DNA from: Coriobacteriaceae bacterium AF08-21
GTDB taxonomy: Bacteria; Actinomycetota; Coriobacteriia; Coriobacteriales; Coriobacteriaceae
Direction of reading: 5' to 3'
Length of the DNA stretch: 64,000 nt
NCBI GenBank assembly: GCA_027687465.1
Contig: JAQCQR010000008.1
Coordinates: 54,236 to 118,235, forward strand
The notes below the pieces were generated by a model that was not told where the DNA came from, did no database searches, and saw only the letters and a program-made list of their open reading frames with translations. Of this stretch, positions 27,295 through 35,052 are shown in pieces. The stretch's first letter is position 1. The number at the start of each line of letters is the position of its first letter. The translations under genes were made by a program, and so were the position numbers.

Positions 27295-27519
27295 GCTGGA
27301 CATATGTTGCGCAAATGGCGTTGCAGGCGCTTTCAGCGGACTCGGATTTCGGAAGTGGGGCACAGTTTTGTGGGTGGTGAGTGGGTCACTGATTTGCCAA
27401 GAGTCTGCCGGCCCTTGTTGTTTTCTCTCGGAATACTACAAAAAACTCGGGGCTGGCCCACGCTTCCGTTCTGGCGGAATGCGATGCTGTTTTGCATAGA
27501 ATTAGTACGCCCGCCATGT

Positions 27520-28476
27520 TCAGCCGGAAAGGCCTCCTTCTTCAGCGCTTTTTAAACAGCGGGATAGCTGGCGTGCCTCAAGTTGAATGCAGCTTATCGC
27601 GTGATGAGTTTGCGCTTGGACATCGTTTGAATTTGAAGCGCAGTAAAAAGGGATTGATAATCTATCTTGTTTGCCTAGGCAAACGATTTTTGCTGGATAG
27701 CCTATCCTGATTTGAGACGTTTGCGAGGCTATGGTCAAAATAACCCCATGCTTACGAATGAGAAAATCGGACAAATTGTGCTGGTCTGCTAAGTTAATAC
27801 TCTCGTAGCGGGGGAAAAGGCCCAGATGGTTAAATGCTGAGTCTATTCTTTTTCGACAATATCGAATGTCACAGGTGTTTGCAATTGGATATTGAGCCAC
27901 CGCGTTTAGATTCGCTGCTGCGTGACTAGCTAATGGGTGATTGCTTTCAACGAGGAGGTTGACTTCGGCGTTCAATAAAAAATGCGATTCAAAAAGATTG
28001 GTGTCTACTTGCCCAGCGACAATCGCAATGTCGATTTGTCCGTCAAGTAGAAGGGATAAGCACGTTCCGCCGTCGTCGTATCTGGAAACAGCAAATTTAC
28101 CACCGTTGTACTTTTTCGAGAGCCGGTTTAGTGTGGGCTGGTTGAACCAGGTTGTGAGTATTGGTGGTAGTCCGACTGCAACGCGTGTCAAATGTGTCTG
28201 GATTATTTTTATCTTTTCACGCGTGATTTGCGCATACGCTTGAATTCCCTCAATTGAAGCTAGTGCATCTAATGCTATAGGAAGGATTTCCTCTCCATAG
28301 TTTGTTAGATGTAGAATACTGCCTCTTTTTTCGAACAGCTTCAGACCAAGTTCAGATTCCAATGCTCGAATGCCTTTTGAAACAGCTTGCGGCGAAACGC
28401 TTAATATAGTTGCTGCATCCGAGTAATTCTGACAATCAAATACCTTTATGAAATACTGCAGCTGAACAACATTCAC
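27520..28476 (-). CDS. LysR-family transcriptional regulator
   Basis: A 318-residue LysR regulator with the N-terminal winged helix (QLQYFIKVFDCQNYSDAATILSVSPQAVSKGIRALE) and a C-terminal periplasmic-binding-like effector domain. It is transcribed away from the Cys-rich peptide genes, whose first start is 158 bases from its own. LysR genes commonly control the divergent operon, so it is the likely regulator of the RiPP cluster; the effector is unknown. Clearly lower in GC than the flanking core genes, like the rest of the island. Confidence 0.85.
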   Translation of the reverse strand: MNVVQLQYFIKVFDCQNYSDAATILSVSPQAVSKGIRALESELGLKLFEKRGSILHLTNYGEEILPIALDALASIEGIQAYAQITREKIKIIQTHLTRVAVGLPPILTTWFNQPTLNRLSKKYNGGKFAVSRYDDGGTCLSLLLDGQIDIAIVAGQVDTNLFESHFLLNAEVNLLVESNHPLASHAAANLNAVAQYPIANTCDIRYCRKRIDSAFNHLGLFPRYESINLADQHNLSDFLIRKHGVILTIASQTSQIRIGYPAKIVCLGKQDRLSIPFYCASNSNDVQAQTHHAISCIQLEARQLSRCLKSAEEGGLSG

Positions 28477-28634
28477 CAGAATTTCCTTAGGTTGAATTTT
28501 TAATCAGACTAAGTGTAAATTAAAAAATGTTAAACAAGGCAAACAAATTGTTTCATCTAGTACAAAAAGTTATCAAACGGCTTTTGACTTTTTGACCAAA
28601 GTATAACTAGGCCTAAAACGAGAAAGGAGCCATT
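28477..28634. promoter_or_regulatory. A/T-rich divergent promoter region, LysR / RiPP cluster
   Basis: 158 bases, markedly A/T-rich compared with the rest of the window. On the plus strand there are two overlapping -35-like TTGAC motifs (28584-28598) and a -10-like TATAAC (28602-28607), though spacing between the best pair is not ideal. It must carry both promoters and presumably the LysR site; I cannot place the operator. Confidence 0.5.
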
Positions 28635-28805
28635 GTGGATTGGATACAGCCAACTCAAACACCTGACGATATTGCTTTGCTATCAAGTTGGTGTCCTTGT
28701 CAGGGCGCAAAATGTCAGGGGCGCTGTAATCCCTGGGGGATGTGTACCGTGTACACGGGCGGGAATTGCCGCGCATTTCAATATTGCGGTATACACGTAA
28801 GCTAG
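28635..28805 (+). CDS. Cys-rich RiPP precursor peptide 1
   Basis: A 56-residue peptide starting at GTG 28635, with AAAGGAG 5 bases upstream; no other start fits. Residues 1-18 (MDWIQPTQTP...) are Cys-free and look like a leader; residues 19-56 hold seven cysteines (20, 22, 27, 31, 37, 45, 51) with Gly, Trp and aromatic residues. It pairs with the next peptide: both begin M-[DE]-[WY]-I-Q, both have Y-[ST]-G-G before a Cys, and both end with aromatic-C-G, three residues and Ser. Placed directly before a SPASM radical SAM maturase, it is best read as a precursor for thioether or related modification. The function is inferred. It is not similar to anything I can name with certainty. Confidence 0.75.
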   Translation: MDWIQPTQTPDDIALLSSWCPCQGAKCQGRCNPWGMCTVYTGGNCRAFQYCGIHVS

Positions 28806-28813
28806 GAGCTTCG

Positions 28814-28978
28814 ATGGAATATATTCAAAAGCCAGTGAATACTCAGATGCCTGCTTCGTCTCGAGATATTTCTACGTGTGTGTCCTGTGCAGCGCATATT
28901 TGTTGGAGTTATTCAGGGGGAGGACCGTGTGGCCTGAGGATCTGCATTACCAAATTCTGTGGCTGGAATTACTCCTAA
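28814..28978 (+). CDS. Cys-rich RiPP precursor peptide 2
   Basis: A 54-residue peptide, ATG 28814, with the AGGAG site overlapping the stop codon of peptide 1. Leader residues 1-20 (MEYIQKPVNT...) contain no Cys; the core has six cysteines (22, 25, 30, 39, 44, 49), a GGG stretch and a Trp-Asn-Tyr-Ser end. It is paralogous to peptide 1 by leader pattern and C-terminal pattern, but Cys spacing differs (CX2C here, CX1C there). Two related but distinct precursors would allow a two-component product. The maturase gene starts 38 bases downstream. Confidence 0.78.
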   Translation: MEYIQKPVNTQMPASSRDISTCVSCAAHICWSYSGGGPCGLRICITKFCGWNYS

Positions 28979-29016
28979 TGGCAGGTTGATATATTGAAAT
29001 ATGCAACGGAGTAGAA

Positions 29017-30276
29017 ATGAAACAGTCTCGCTTTAATGTAATCGATAAAGGTAATCAGCCTACGCTGGTATATAACTCTTACTCCGGCGCAATTGTTGCG
29101 TTGGATGCGGAATACGAGAAGGCGCTATTTGCGAATGGGGCTAATGGCCCTTCGGAAATTGTCGACAATTTGATGGACGCGGGGTTGTTGGTTTCCGACG
29201 GACTTGACGAAATCGAACATTTAAAAGAGATATCATCGGCCTGTCGCATGCAATCAAAATCACTTTCATTTACGATAGCTCCGACATTGAATTGTAATTT
29301 CAGGTGTCCGTATTGTTATGAGGACGGCAAGCGTTATGGTTCAATGAGCGACCAGTGCGTCGATCAGGTAATAAAGCATATCAATGGCATGGCTTTAGAC
29401 AATCAGGCAGACAGTTTGCAGATTGCCTGGTATGGCGGCGAGCCTTTATTGGCGATTGAGACGGTGGAGAAGATTACGCGCGGAATCCGAAGTGATGAAA
29501 TCTTATTTAACGCCAGCATGGTGACCAATGGTTATTTCTTAGATGGGAAAACGGCGGAGTTGCTTGCAAAAAATGGGGTCACGCACGTTCAGGTGACTGT
29601 CGATGGTCCGCCTGAAATACACAATCAACGAAGATGTCTTCCTTCTGGCGGTGATACGTTCAACCGTATTATCGATAACGTAAAAAGAGCTAGTGCGTAC
29701 TTCAATGTCATCTTAAGAGTTAATGTTGATCCGACGAACGGTGATCAGATTGATCGCTTGATTGATTCGCTTGATCAAAAAGGTCTTCGTAATAGAGTAA
29801 AACTGTATTTAGCGGCAGTAGATGATATAAATGGGGCATGCGCTAACTCTCCGTGCTATTCAGAGGACGAATTTGCCTCGATTGAAGCATCCTGTTTGTC
29901 TCGCTACAAAATGACGGGGTACATGGATCCGTTTCTTCCAGGCTTTAATCCGACCATATGCGGAGCCGTCAATAAATATTCAGAAGTTATTGGACCAGAT
30001 GGTTCCTTATATAAATGCTGGAATGAAATAGGATATTCCGACAGAAGTTATGGCAGCATCTTTGAAAGCGTAGCGAGTAACGCATTCGAAGTTTCCAAAT
30101 GGAATGCTTATGACTTTTGTTCAGATTCAGAATGTCTTAACTGCTCGCTTCTTCCTATGTGCATGGGTGGCTGTCCCTTCACCAGGCTGTATGAAAATAA
30201 GACAAGCTGCGTATCTGCAAGAAAGAACTGTATAAAAGTAATGAGGGCGGCCTATGATTTCAAGCATAAGAAGTGA
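29017..30276 (+). CDS. radical SAM/SPASM peptide maturase
   Basis: A 419-residue radical SAM enzyme expected to modify the two upstream peptides. The SAM-cluster motif is Cys93, Cys97, Cys100 (LNCNFRCPYCYE), and the GGEP motif is at 140-143. A SPASM domain with auxiliary cluster cysteines follows: 315, 334, 368, 373, 376, 382, 386, 398 and 405. Residues 1-80 precede the barrel and could hold a leader-recognition domain. SPASM maturases typically form thioether (sactipeptide or ranthipeptide), C-C or similar bonds, but the bond type cannot be read from sequence. The layout recalls the clostridial CcpM/Clo7bot systems as I remember them. The next gene overlaps it by 23 bases. Confidence 0.85.
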   Translation: MKQSRFNVIDKGNQPTLVYNSYSGAIVALDAEYEKALFANGANGPSEIVDNLMDAGLLVSDGLDEIEHLKEISSACRMQSKSLSFTIAPTLNCNFRCPYCYEDGKRYGSMSDQCVDQVIKHINGMALDNQADSLQIAWYGGEPLLAIETVEKITRGIRSDEILFNASMVTNGYFLDGKTAELLAKNGVTHVQVTVDGPPEIHNQRRCLPSGGDTFNRIIDNVKRASAYFNVILRVNVDPTNGDQIDRLIDSLDQKGLRNRVKLYLAAVDDINGACANSPCYSEDEFASIEASCLSRYKMTGYMDPFLPGFNPTICGAVNKYSEVIGPDGSLYKCWNEIGYSDRSYGSIFESVASNAFEVSKWNAYDFCSDSECLNCSLLPMCMGGCPFTRLYENKTSCVSARKNCIKVMRAAYDFKHKK

Positions 30277-31828
30277 TGCGGACTCAACGGCGCTCTTCGA
30301 TTATCTGCCATATTTCAGACTTGGGTTTTCTTCCCAATTGCTTCTGGTTATAGTCTTCGCGTTGTGCTTAATAATATCTGGAATGATGGCTTCTGTATCC
30401 CCGCTGCTTACGAGCGCTCTGGTTGACAATATATCTAAAAAAACATCTTACGATTCTATCATGATTAGCAGCGCTCTAATTGGTTTTGCGGCACTAATCG
30501 ATATTGTTGTCAGTTATTTAAGCACCCTTCTTTCAATGCGGATAACGACCGTGGCTGCATACTCGATTGTTCGAAGTAAAATCGATGAGCTCGTTCGGAT
30601 GCCTTTTGAGTTATATTTTGAGCAGGAGTCAGCTGAAAAAACTCAACAAATTTGTTCAGATGCCAATACTGTGGCTTCCTTCGGATTGTCGGTGCTCCAG
30701 ACGGTACTTCTTGCGGTTGTCCAGCTAGGTATCAGTTTTATTTTTCTCTATGGATGCTCCGTAGCGCTCTTTTGGGTTTCCGTGACATTTTGCATCTTGT
30801 ATGCAATTGCATATGCTTTATTCAGAAAACCGCTTTTTGTTTCAGGTCTGACCTTTAAGGAGGAGCAGTCCCTGTATTTCGGAAAAGTGGAGTCCGTACT
30901 TGCGCATCAGAGATTTTTGTATGTTAATGTGCTATTCGAAAGAGCATTGAAATCCATAGATAGCTTTTTTTCGTCTTTGCTGCACGCCGGAGTCGCCTAT
31001 CAAAGTGTCGTTTCGAGATTTCAGGCAACGGATTCCTTTGCTGCGGCTGCGTCCCAGGTGACTATTCTTTTGATTTCGGCTTTCTATGTAATGCAAGGAA
31101 GCATGAGTGTAGGCCAACTTGTTGCCGTTTCGAGCTACATGGCTTTAATGCTATCTGCCGTGAGGTCAATCTACGGTATAGGTAGTAGCGTACAAGACTG
31201 CTTCTCATCGATATCTCGTCTAAATGCCTCTAAATTGCCTTTGGCTGTTGCTGGAGAGGAGCTCTTGGAGATCGATTGCATCGAATTGCATAATTTTGGT
31301 TTTACATTAAATGAAAAGTGTCTCTACAATAACTTGAATCTCAGGTTTGACAAAGGAAAGCTCTATGCTCTTGTGGGGATTAATGGCTCGGGCAAAACGA
31401 GCCTTGCGTACTTATTAATGGGTTGTTTCAATTCGGGTTACGGTGGGGCTATTTCCTACAACGGTAAGGCCCAAGAAGAAATCAACTGCGAGCACCTTAG
31501 GCGGAATCTAGTTTCGTTTGCCGAACAAACCCCGATATCAGAAAAGGATTTTCTTAGCGATAGAAATTTTCCTTCTATCGAAAAGAAGAGGTGCGGAGGA
31601 ATGTCTCCTGGGGAACTGAAACAATTGGAAATTAGGCGGGTCTTGGAAAAGAAGGCAGACGTCTATTTATTCGATGAGCCAACAGCATCACTTGATATTG
31701 CTCATAAAGAAGCTCTGATAAATGCTGTGAAGGAACTGCGCAAGCACAAGATTGTCATTGTTATTACACACGATATGGACCTAATAGCAGCTAGTGATGA
31801 GGTGGTAGAGCTTGGGAAAAGCGACTGA
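30254..31828 (+). CDS. ABC exporter with fused permease and ATPase domains
   Basis: A 524-residue half-transporter: about six membrane segments in residues 25-310, then an ATPase with Walker A GINGSGKT (375-382), signature MSPGE (450-454, a variant of LSGGQ), Walker B VYLFDE (470-475) and switch His506. It lacks the N-terminal C39 peptidase found in many bacteriocin exporters, so leader removal needs another protease. It overlaps the maturase by 23 bases and the next gene by 17 bases, which means tight translational coupling. Likely exports the modified peptides. Confidence 0.85.
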   Translation: MISSIRSDADSTALFDYLPYFRLGFSSQLLLVIVFALCLIISGMMASVSPLLTSALVDNISKKTSYDSIMISSALIGFAALIDIVVSYLSTLLSMRITTVAAYSIVRSKIDELVRMPFELYFEQESAEKTQQICSDANTVASFGLSVLQTVLLAVVQLGISFIFLYGCSVALFWVSVTFCILYAIAYALFRKPLFVSGLTFKEEQSLYFGKVESVLAHQRFLYVNVLFERALKSIDSFFSSLLHAGVAYQSVVSRFQATDSFAAAASQVTILLISAFYVMQGSMSVGQLVAVSSYMALMLSAVRSIYGIGSSVQDCFSSISRLNASKLPLAVAGEELLEIDCIELHNFGFTLNEKCLYNNLNLRFDKGKLYALVGINGSGKTSLAYLLMGCFNSGYGGAISYNGKAQEEINCEHLRRNLVSFAEQTPISEKDFLSDRNFPSIEKKRCGGMSPGELKQLEIRRVLEKKADVYLFDEPTASLDIAHKEALINAVKELRKHKIVIVITHDMDLIAASDEVVELGKSD

Positions 31829-32411
31829 AATAATGCGCCTGGGGGCACGTTATCTACTGGGTACGATGGTTGCTAGCGTGCCGTGGGCCATTTGGGTTAT
31901 TGCAAAAGGATCTCCCGCTTGGCTGTGCTCTACAGGGGCGCTCTTTTGTGCGTTGGTAGTCTATCTTTTTGCAACTCGGGGCGCTGTTTCCCGCGATAAG
32001 ACCAAGCAGCGCGGGATTCTTTTGGGATGGCAGTTCATTTTCATCGTATTTATTATTATGGCCGCTATGCTCGATATAGGTGGAAAATCAATATCCAGAT
32101 GGGTATTGGTCTGTTCGGTTTCAGTTTTGCATGAGCTGTTATTTAGGTACGTATTTTTATTTGAATACACAATCGTCGGAATAGTTCGGCCGTTTTGTAT
32201 AAGGGCATTTGTACAGTCGATTCTATGGGCATTGCTTCTCGTGACTCAACAGTGTTTAATCGGGGCACCCACAAATTACATCATTGCAATGATGGGGGGC
32301 TATCTTTGTCTGGGCCTTATTTTTGCGCTGCTCGTGCGAAAAACAGGGACAGTGTGCCCGTCTCTTTTAGCCATGATGTTTCTGGATTTTATCAACCTCC
32401 TAGCTCTTTGA
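31812..32411 (+). CDS. CPBP-like membrane protein, degenerate active site
   Basis: A 199-residue membrane protein with about five or six hydrophobic segments. It resembles the CPBP (Abi/CAAX protease-like) family: HELLFR at 107-112 stands where EExxxR is expected, with the first Glu replaced by His, and the C-terminal motif lacks the expected His (PSLLAMMFLDFIN). It may therefore be a non-catalytic immunity or accessory protein, or a divergent leader protease. Start is TTG 31812, overlapping the exporter by 17 bases; ATG 31833 is an alternative. Last gene of the RiPP operon. Confidence 0.65.
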   Translation: MGKATEIMRLGARYLLGTMVASVPWAIWVIAKGSPAWLCSTGALFCALVVYLFATRGAVSRDKTKQRGILLGWQFIFIVFIIMAAMLDIGGKSISRWVLVCSVSVLHELLFRYVFLFEYTIVGIVRPFCIRAFVQSILWALLLVTQQCLIGAPTNYIIAMMGGYLCLGLIFALLVRKTGTVCPSLLAMMFLDFINLLAL

Positions 32412-32436
32412 GTTACGGATAAAATCTTCAGGTGTT

Positions 32437-32775
32437 GGCGCCATGGCCGACAAGGCCCGCACGGTGCTTTCGGTATGTAATAACATGGGCGAGGTCTGGC
32501 TGCTCACGGCCGAGATACTCGACCTGATCAATCGCGGTGCGTCCAACATCATCTGCACGCAGCCCTTCGCCTGCCTGCGATTCGGTTAGCGAGGAGGCCG
32601 TGGCATCGGTCGCAAAGCGTCTGTGACGCGGTATTAAGAAGTAGCCGACCTCTTCGGGCTAGATATGAGACGAAAGGGTGGTAGCCGTACCGGCTGCGGC
32701 CCTTTTTTACTGGATACATGTTGCGTAAATGGCCTTGCCGACGCCTTTCGTGGACTCGGATTTCGGAAGTGCGGG
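32437..32775 (+). pseudogene. decayed second copy of the giant activase 3' end and its terminator
   Basis: Positions 32437-32578 align without gaps to 26774-26915, with about 15 differences in 142 bases by my count. 248 bases are then missing, and 32588-32775 aligns to 27173-27360, including the TAG stop and a damaged version of the terminator. The deletion is not a multiple of three and a further stop appears (CTGTGA for CTGGGA), so it cannot be expressed. It closes the low-GC island on the right. The 711-base gap 32412-33122 contains this, the inverted repeat below and nothing else recognisable. Confidence 0.9.
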
Positions 32776-32893
32776 GAAAACTCCGAACCTTCGAGCACAC
32801 TGCTCTTTTGAACTCTTGTGACCTGCGGTTTTGTTGCTAAAAAAGTCGGTCTGGTCGGCAGAACTCGATTTTTCACCGCACTTCCGAAAACTG
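32758..32893. repeat. inverted-repeat (MITE-like) element
   Basis: TTTCGGAAGTGCGGGGAAAA (32761-32780) faces its near-complement TTTTTCACCGCACTTCCGAA (32867-32886), about 85 bases apart. The left arm is shared with the region downstream of the intact activase gene (27347-27360). Small, no ORF. Possibly a non-autonomous mobile element that marked the end of the island. Confidence 0.55.
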
Positions 32894-33122
32894 CGATCTT
32901 GCAGTACGAAAAACGGCCTCCATAACTCTGGGTTAATTGATAAGTGTAGCCGTTCGCCGTATATCATTGTCCGTTTATGGAATCTATCTCCAACGAGTTG
33001 TAGTCATATGGTTTGATGTTGGAAACATATGATTGCTGGAAGGCCGTAGGTGACGTTCGCCATGATATCGGAGGTTCCGGGTATGTTACGCGCTCCGTTA
33101 AACAACTATCGGTTGGGCTAAC

Positions 33123-33572
33123 ATGGATCGCCGTGTTATTTCGATAACCCTTGCAGTGGTCTGCCTGGCTGTGCTCCTGGGCGCTGCAGGGCAGTTTGCT
33201 ATAAATCGAGAAACATCCTATATGCAGGAATGCGTTTCCGAAGGCTTTACCATTGACGGTTACTATCGGGATGACAAAACGAGTCGGGAAACCCTGGCTT
33301 TTCTTGAGGAGGACAACTGTCGATGGCAGCTGGTCGACCAAGACGGAATCTGCACAGACGGGCAGTTTAAGCGTACGGATGACCCCAGCATCCTGATATT
33401 AAAGAAGGAAAACGGCGAAGAATTCGGTACGGTCCACGTGGCGTATATTTCGCGCCGACGCGATCAGGGCTTGCTCTACCTATTTAGAGATACCAGGGTG
33501 ACCCGTTTTTATCTGGTGAGTACCGGTCCGGCGTTTACAGTGGAGTCTGGCGATGTCGATGCGGACAGCTGA
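33123..33572 (+). CDS. hypothetical membrane-anchored protein
   Basis: A 149-residue protein of unknown function. Residues 5-25 form a single N-terminal hydrophobic segment (signal anchor; no lipobox Cys), followed by an extracytoplasmic beta-rich domain containing Cys37, Cys66 and Cys77. No family recognised. It stands alone and converges on the DUF389 gene across the terminator at 33593-33623. GC is intermediate between the island and the core. Confidence 0.6.
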   Translation: MDRRVISITLAVVCLAVLLGAAGQFAINRETSYMQECVSEGFTIDGYYRDDKTSRETLAFLEEDNCRWQLVDQDGICTDGQFKRTDDPSILILKKENGEEFGTVHVAYISRRRDQGLLYLFRDTRVTRFYLVSTGPAFTVESGDVDADS

Positions 33573-33592
33573 TTCACGGCAATAAATCAGCG

Positions 33593-33623
33593 AGCGGAGC
33601 GCGGCCATGGACCGCGCCCCGCT
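33593..33623. terminator. convergent terminator
   Basis: AGCGGAGCGCGG (33593-33604) / CCGCGCCCCGCT (33612-33623) with one mismatch, then ATTTGCT. Lies between the convergent genes at 33123 and 33698. Confidence 0.7.
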
Positions 33624-33697
33624 ATTTGCTCGTGGCCCGCGTCACGTCTGCGCCATGTCGTGACTCGCGGCTGCGCGCATCCATCCCACGTCGCGTA

Positions 33698-34837
33698 TTA
33701 CTGCACATCAAACTCCACGCGATCGAGCTCGGGCACATTGAGGTCGATGAGCTTGCGGGCTACACGGCGGTCGTGTGCCCCAAGCGCCTCGCTTGTCGTT
33801 ACATGGGCGACAACCTCGCGCTCGACAAGGCCCTCCTCCTCGCCTTCGGTGGCCGAGGTCTCGACGGCAACGGTGTAATCCTTAAAGCCCGGCAGCACCG
33901 CGGCAAGCTCGCGCGTGGTTTCGGTGACGCCGTAACCGTCCTGCACGCCGGCCTGCGCCGAGCCAATAGACCCCGCCGTCATAACGATGCAGGGGATGGC
34001 AAAGATCACCGTGCCCACGATGATGCGGCGGCGCACCTTGAGTGACAGCTCATCGACCTCGGCGTTTTCCTCGGCGGTCACAATGCCGTCGCCGTTGAGG
34101 TCACGTTTGAGCGGCACGCGCAAAAGAAGCAGCACGGCTTCGGCAGCCAGTGCGATAAAGACCACGTTGATGCCAAACTCGTAGAGGGCTGAAAGAAACA
34201 GCGACCCGCTTGCGATGGCGATGCCATAGCCCGCCGCGCACAGGGGCGGCATGAGCGCGGTCGCCACGGCCACGCCGGCGATGAGCGTGGCGGGTTCCTG
34301 GTCGCGCGAGTTGCCCAGTCCGCCCGCAAAGCCGCCCGCGAGCGCGACGGCAAGGTCCCACACAGTCGGTGTCGAGTTGTCGATGATGGCGGCCGTGGTG
34401 GTGCCAAGGGGCGAGAGCTTAAAGTACAGCGTGGACGTGATTAGACAAAAGACCATCTGCAGCGCGAGGCCGGCAATCGCCTCGACGGCAATCTCGCGGT
34501 CGAGCGTGGCGATGCCGTATGCCATGGCAAGGACCGAGCCCATGAGCGGACAGATGAGCATGGCGCCCACGATGGCAATGTCCGAGTCGATATCGAGGCC
34601 GATGCTCGCGATCAACATGGCAATGATCAGGATGCATAAGTGCGAGCCAGTCAGGCGCGCCCCGTTTACAAAGCGCTTGCGAATCACGTGATAGGGCGCG
34701 CGTCCCTCGCGTATGTTGAACGCCTGCTTAAGGAAACGGGTGGCATTCTCCATGGCCTCGCTGTGTGCAGGGCGTATACCGTGACGACGATGATGACGCT
34801 CGCGCAGCCGCTTGATCTGTTGTTTGTCGAGTTCCAT
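33698..34837 (-). CDS. DUF389 (TIGR00341-type) membrane protein
   Basis: A 379-residue integral membrane protein. After a basic N-terminus (about 50 residues) come five or six membrane segments with the DUF389 features SIGLDIDSDIAIVGAMLICPLMG and GTTTAAIIDNSTPT. The C-terminal 110 residues are soluble and acidic. The family is widespread in Actinobacteria with no proven function. Monocistronic. Confidence 0.8.
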   Translation of the reverse strand: MELDKQQIKRLRERHHRRHGIRPAHSEAMENATRFLKQAFNIREGRAPYHVIRKRFVNGARLTGSHLCILIIAMLIASIGLDIDSDIAIVGAMLICPLMGSVLAMAYGIATLDREIAVEAIAGLALQMVFCLITSTLYFKLSPLGTTTAAIIDNSTPTVWDLAVALAGGFAGGLGNSRDQEPATLIAGVAVATALMPPLCAAGYGIAIASGSLFLSALYEFGINVVFIALAAEAVLLLLRVPLKRDLNGDGIVTAEENAEVDELSLKVRRRIIVGTVIFAIPCIVMTAGSIGSAQAGVQDGYGVTETTRELAAVLPGFKDYTVAVETSATEGEEEGLVEREVVAHVTTSEALGAHDRRVARKLIDLNVPELDRVEFDVQ

Positions 34838-34994
34838 GCTTACCTCGTTTAGCTTCTGAGCCGCTTCTTGCGTCTATCGTCTTTACTCTACACCGCGTTA
34901 GGCGAGGTGTCAGACAAGGTTTGTTGACCTGGAAGTCAGGACAATCGACATGGCTAAAACGCCGTGAGGATCATAAGAGTCAAATAGACAAAAA

Positions 34995-35027
34995 AGCGCG
35001 GGGCCGGTTTGATTCCGACCCCGCGCT
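34995..35027 (-). terminator. terminator of the OPT transporter gene
   Basis: AGCGCGGGG (34995-35003) / CCCCGCGCT (35019-35027) with extra pairs inside, and a six-T tail on the minus strand. The remaining gap to 34837 shows nothing else. Confidence 0.85.
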
Positions 35028-35052
35028 CTACGCTGGTGCGTTGTTGTTCGGC

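Noticed and set aside
27361-32436. Integrative element with integrase or transposase
   Set aside because: All five or six genes of the island are accounted for and none is a recombinase; no tRNA-type att site either.
32437-32775. A functional short gene in the second copy of the activase end
   Set aside because: Frameshifting deletion and in-frame stops; no ribosome site. It is a relic.
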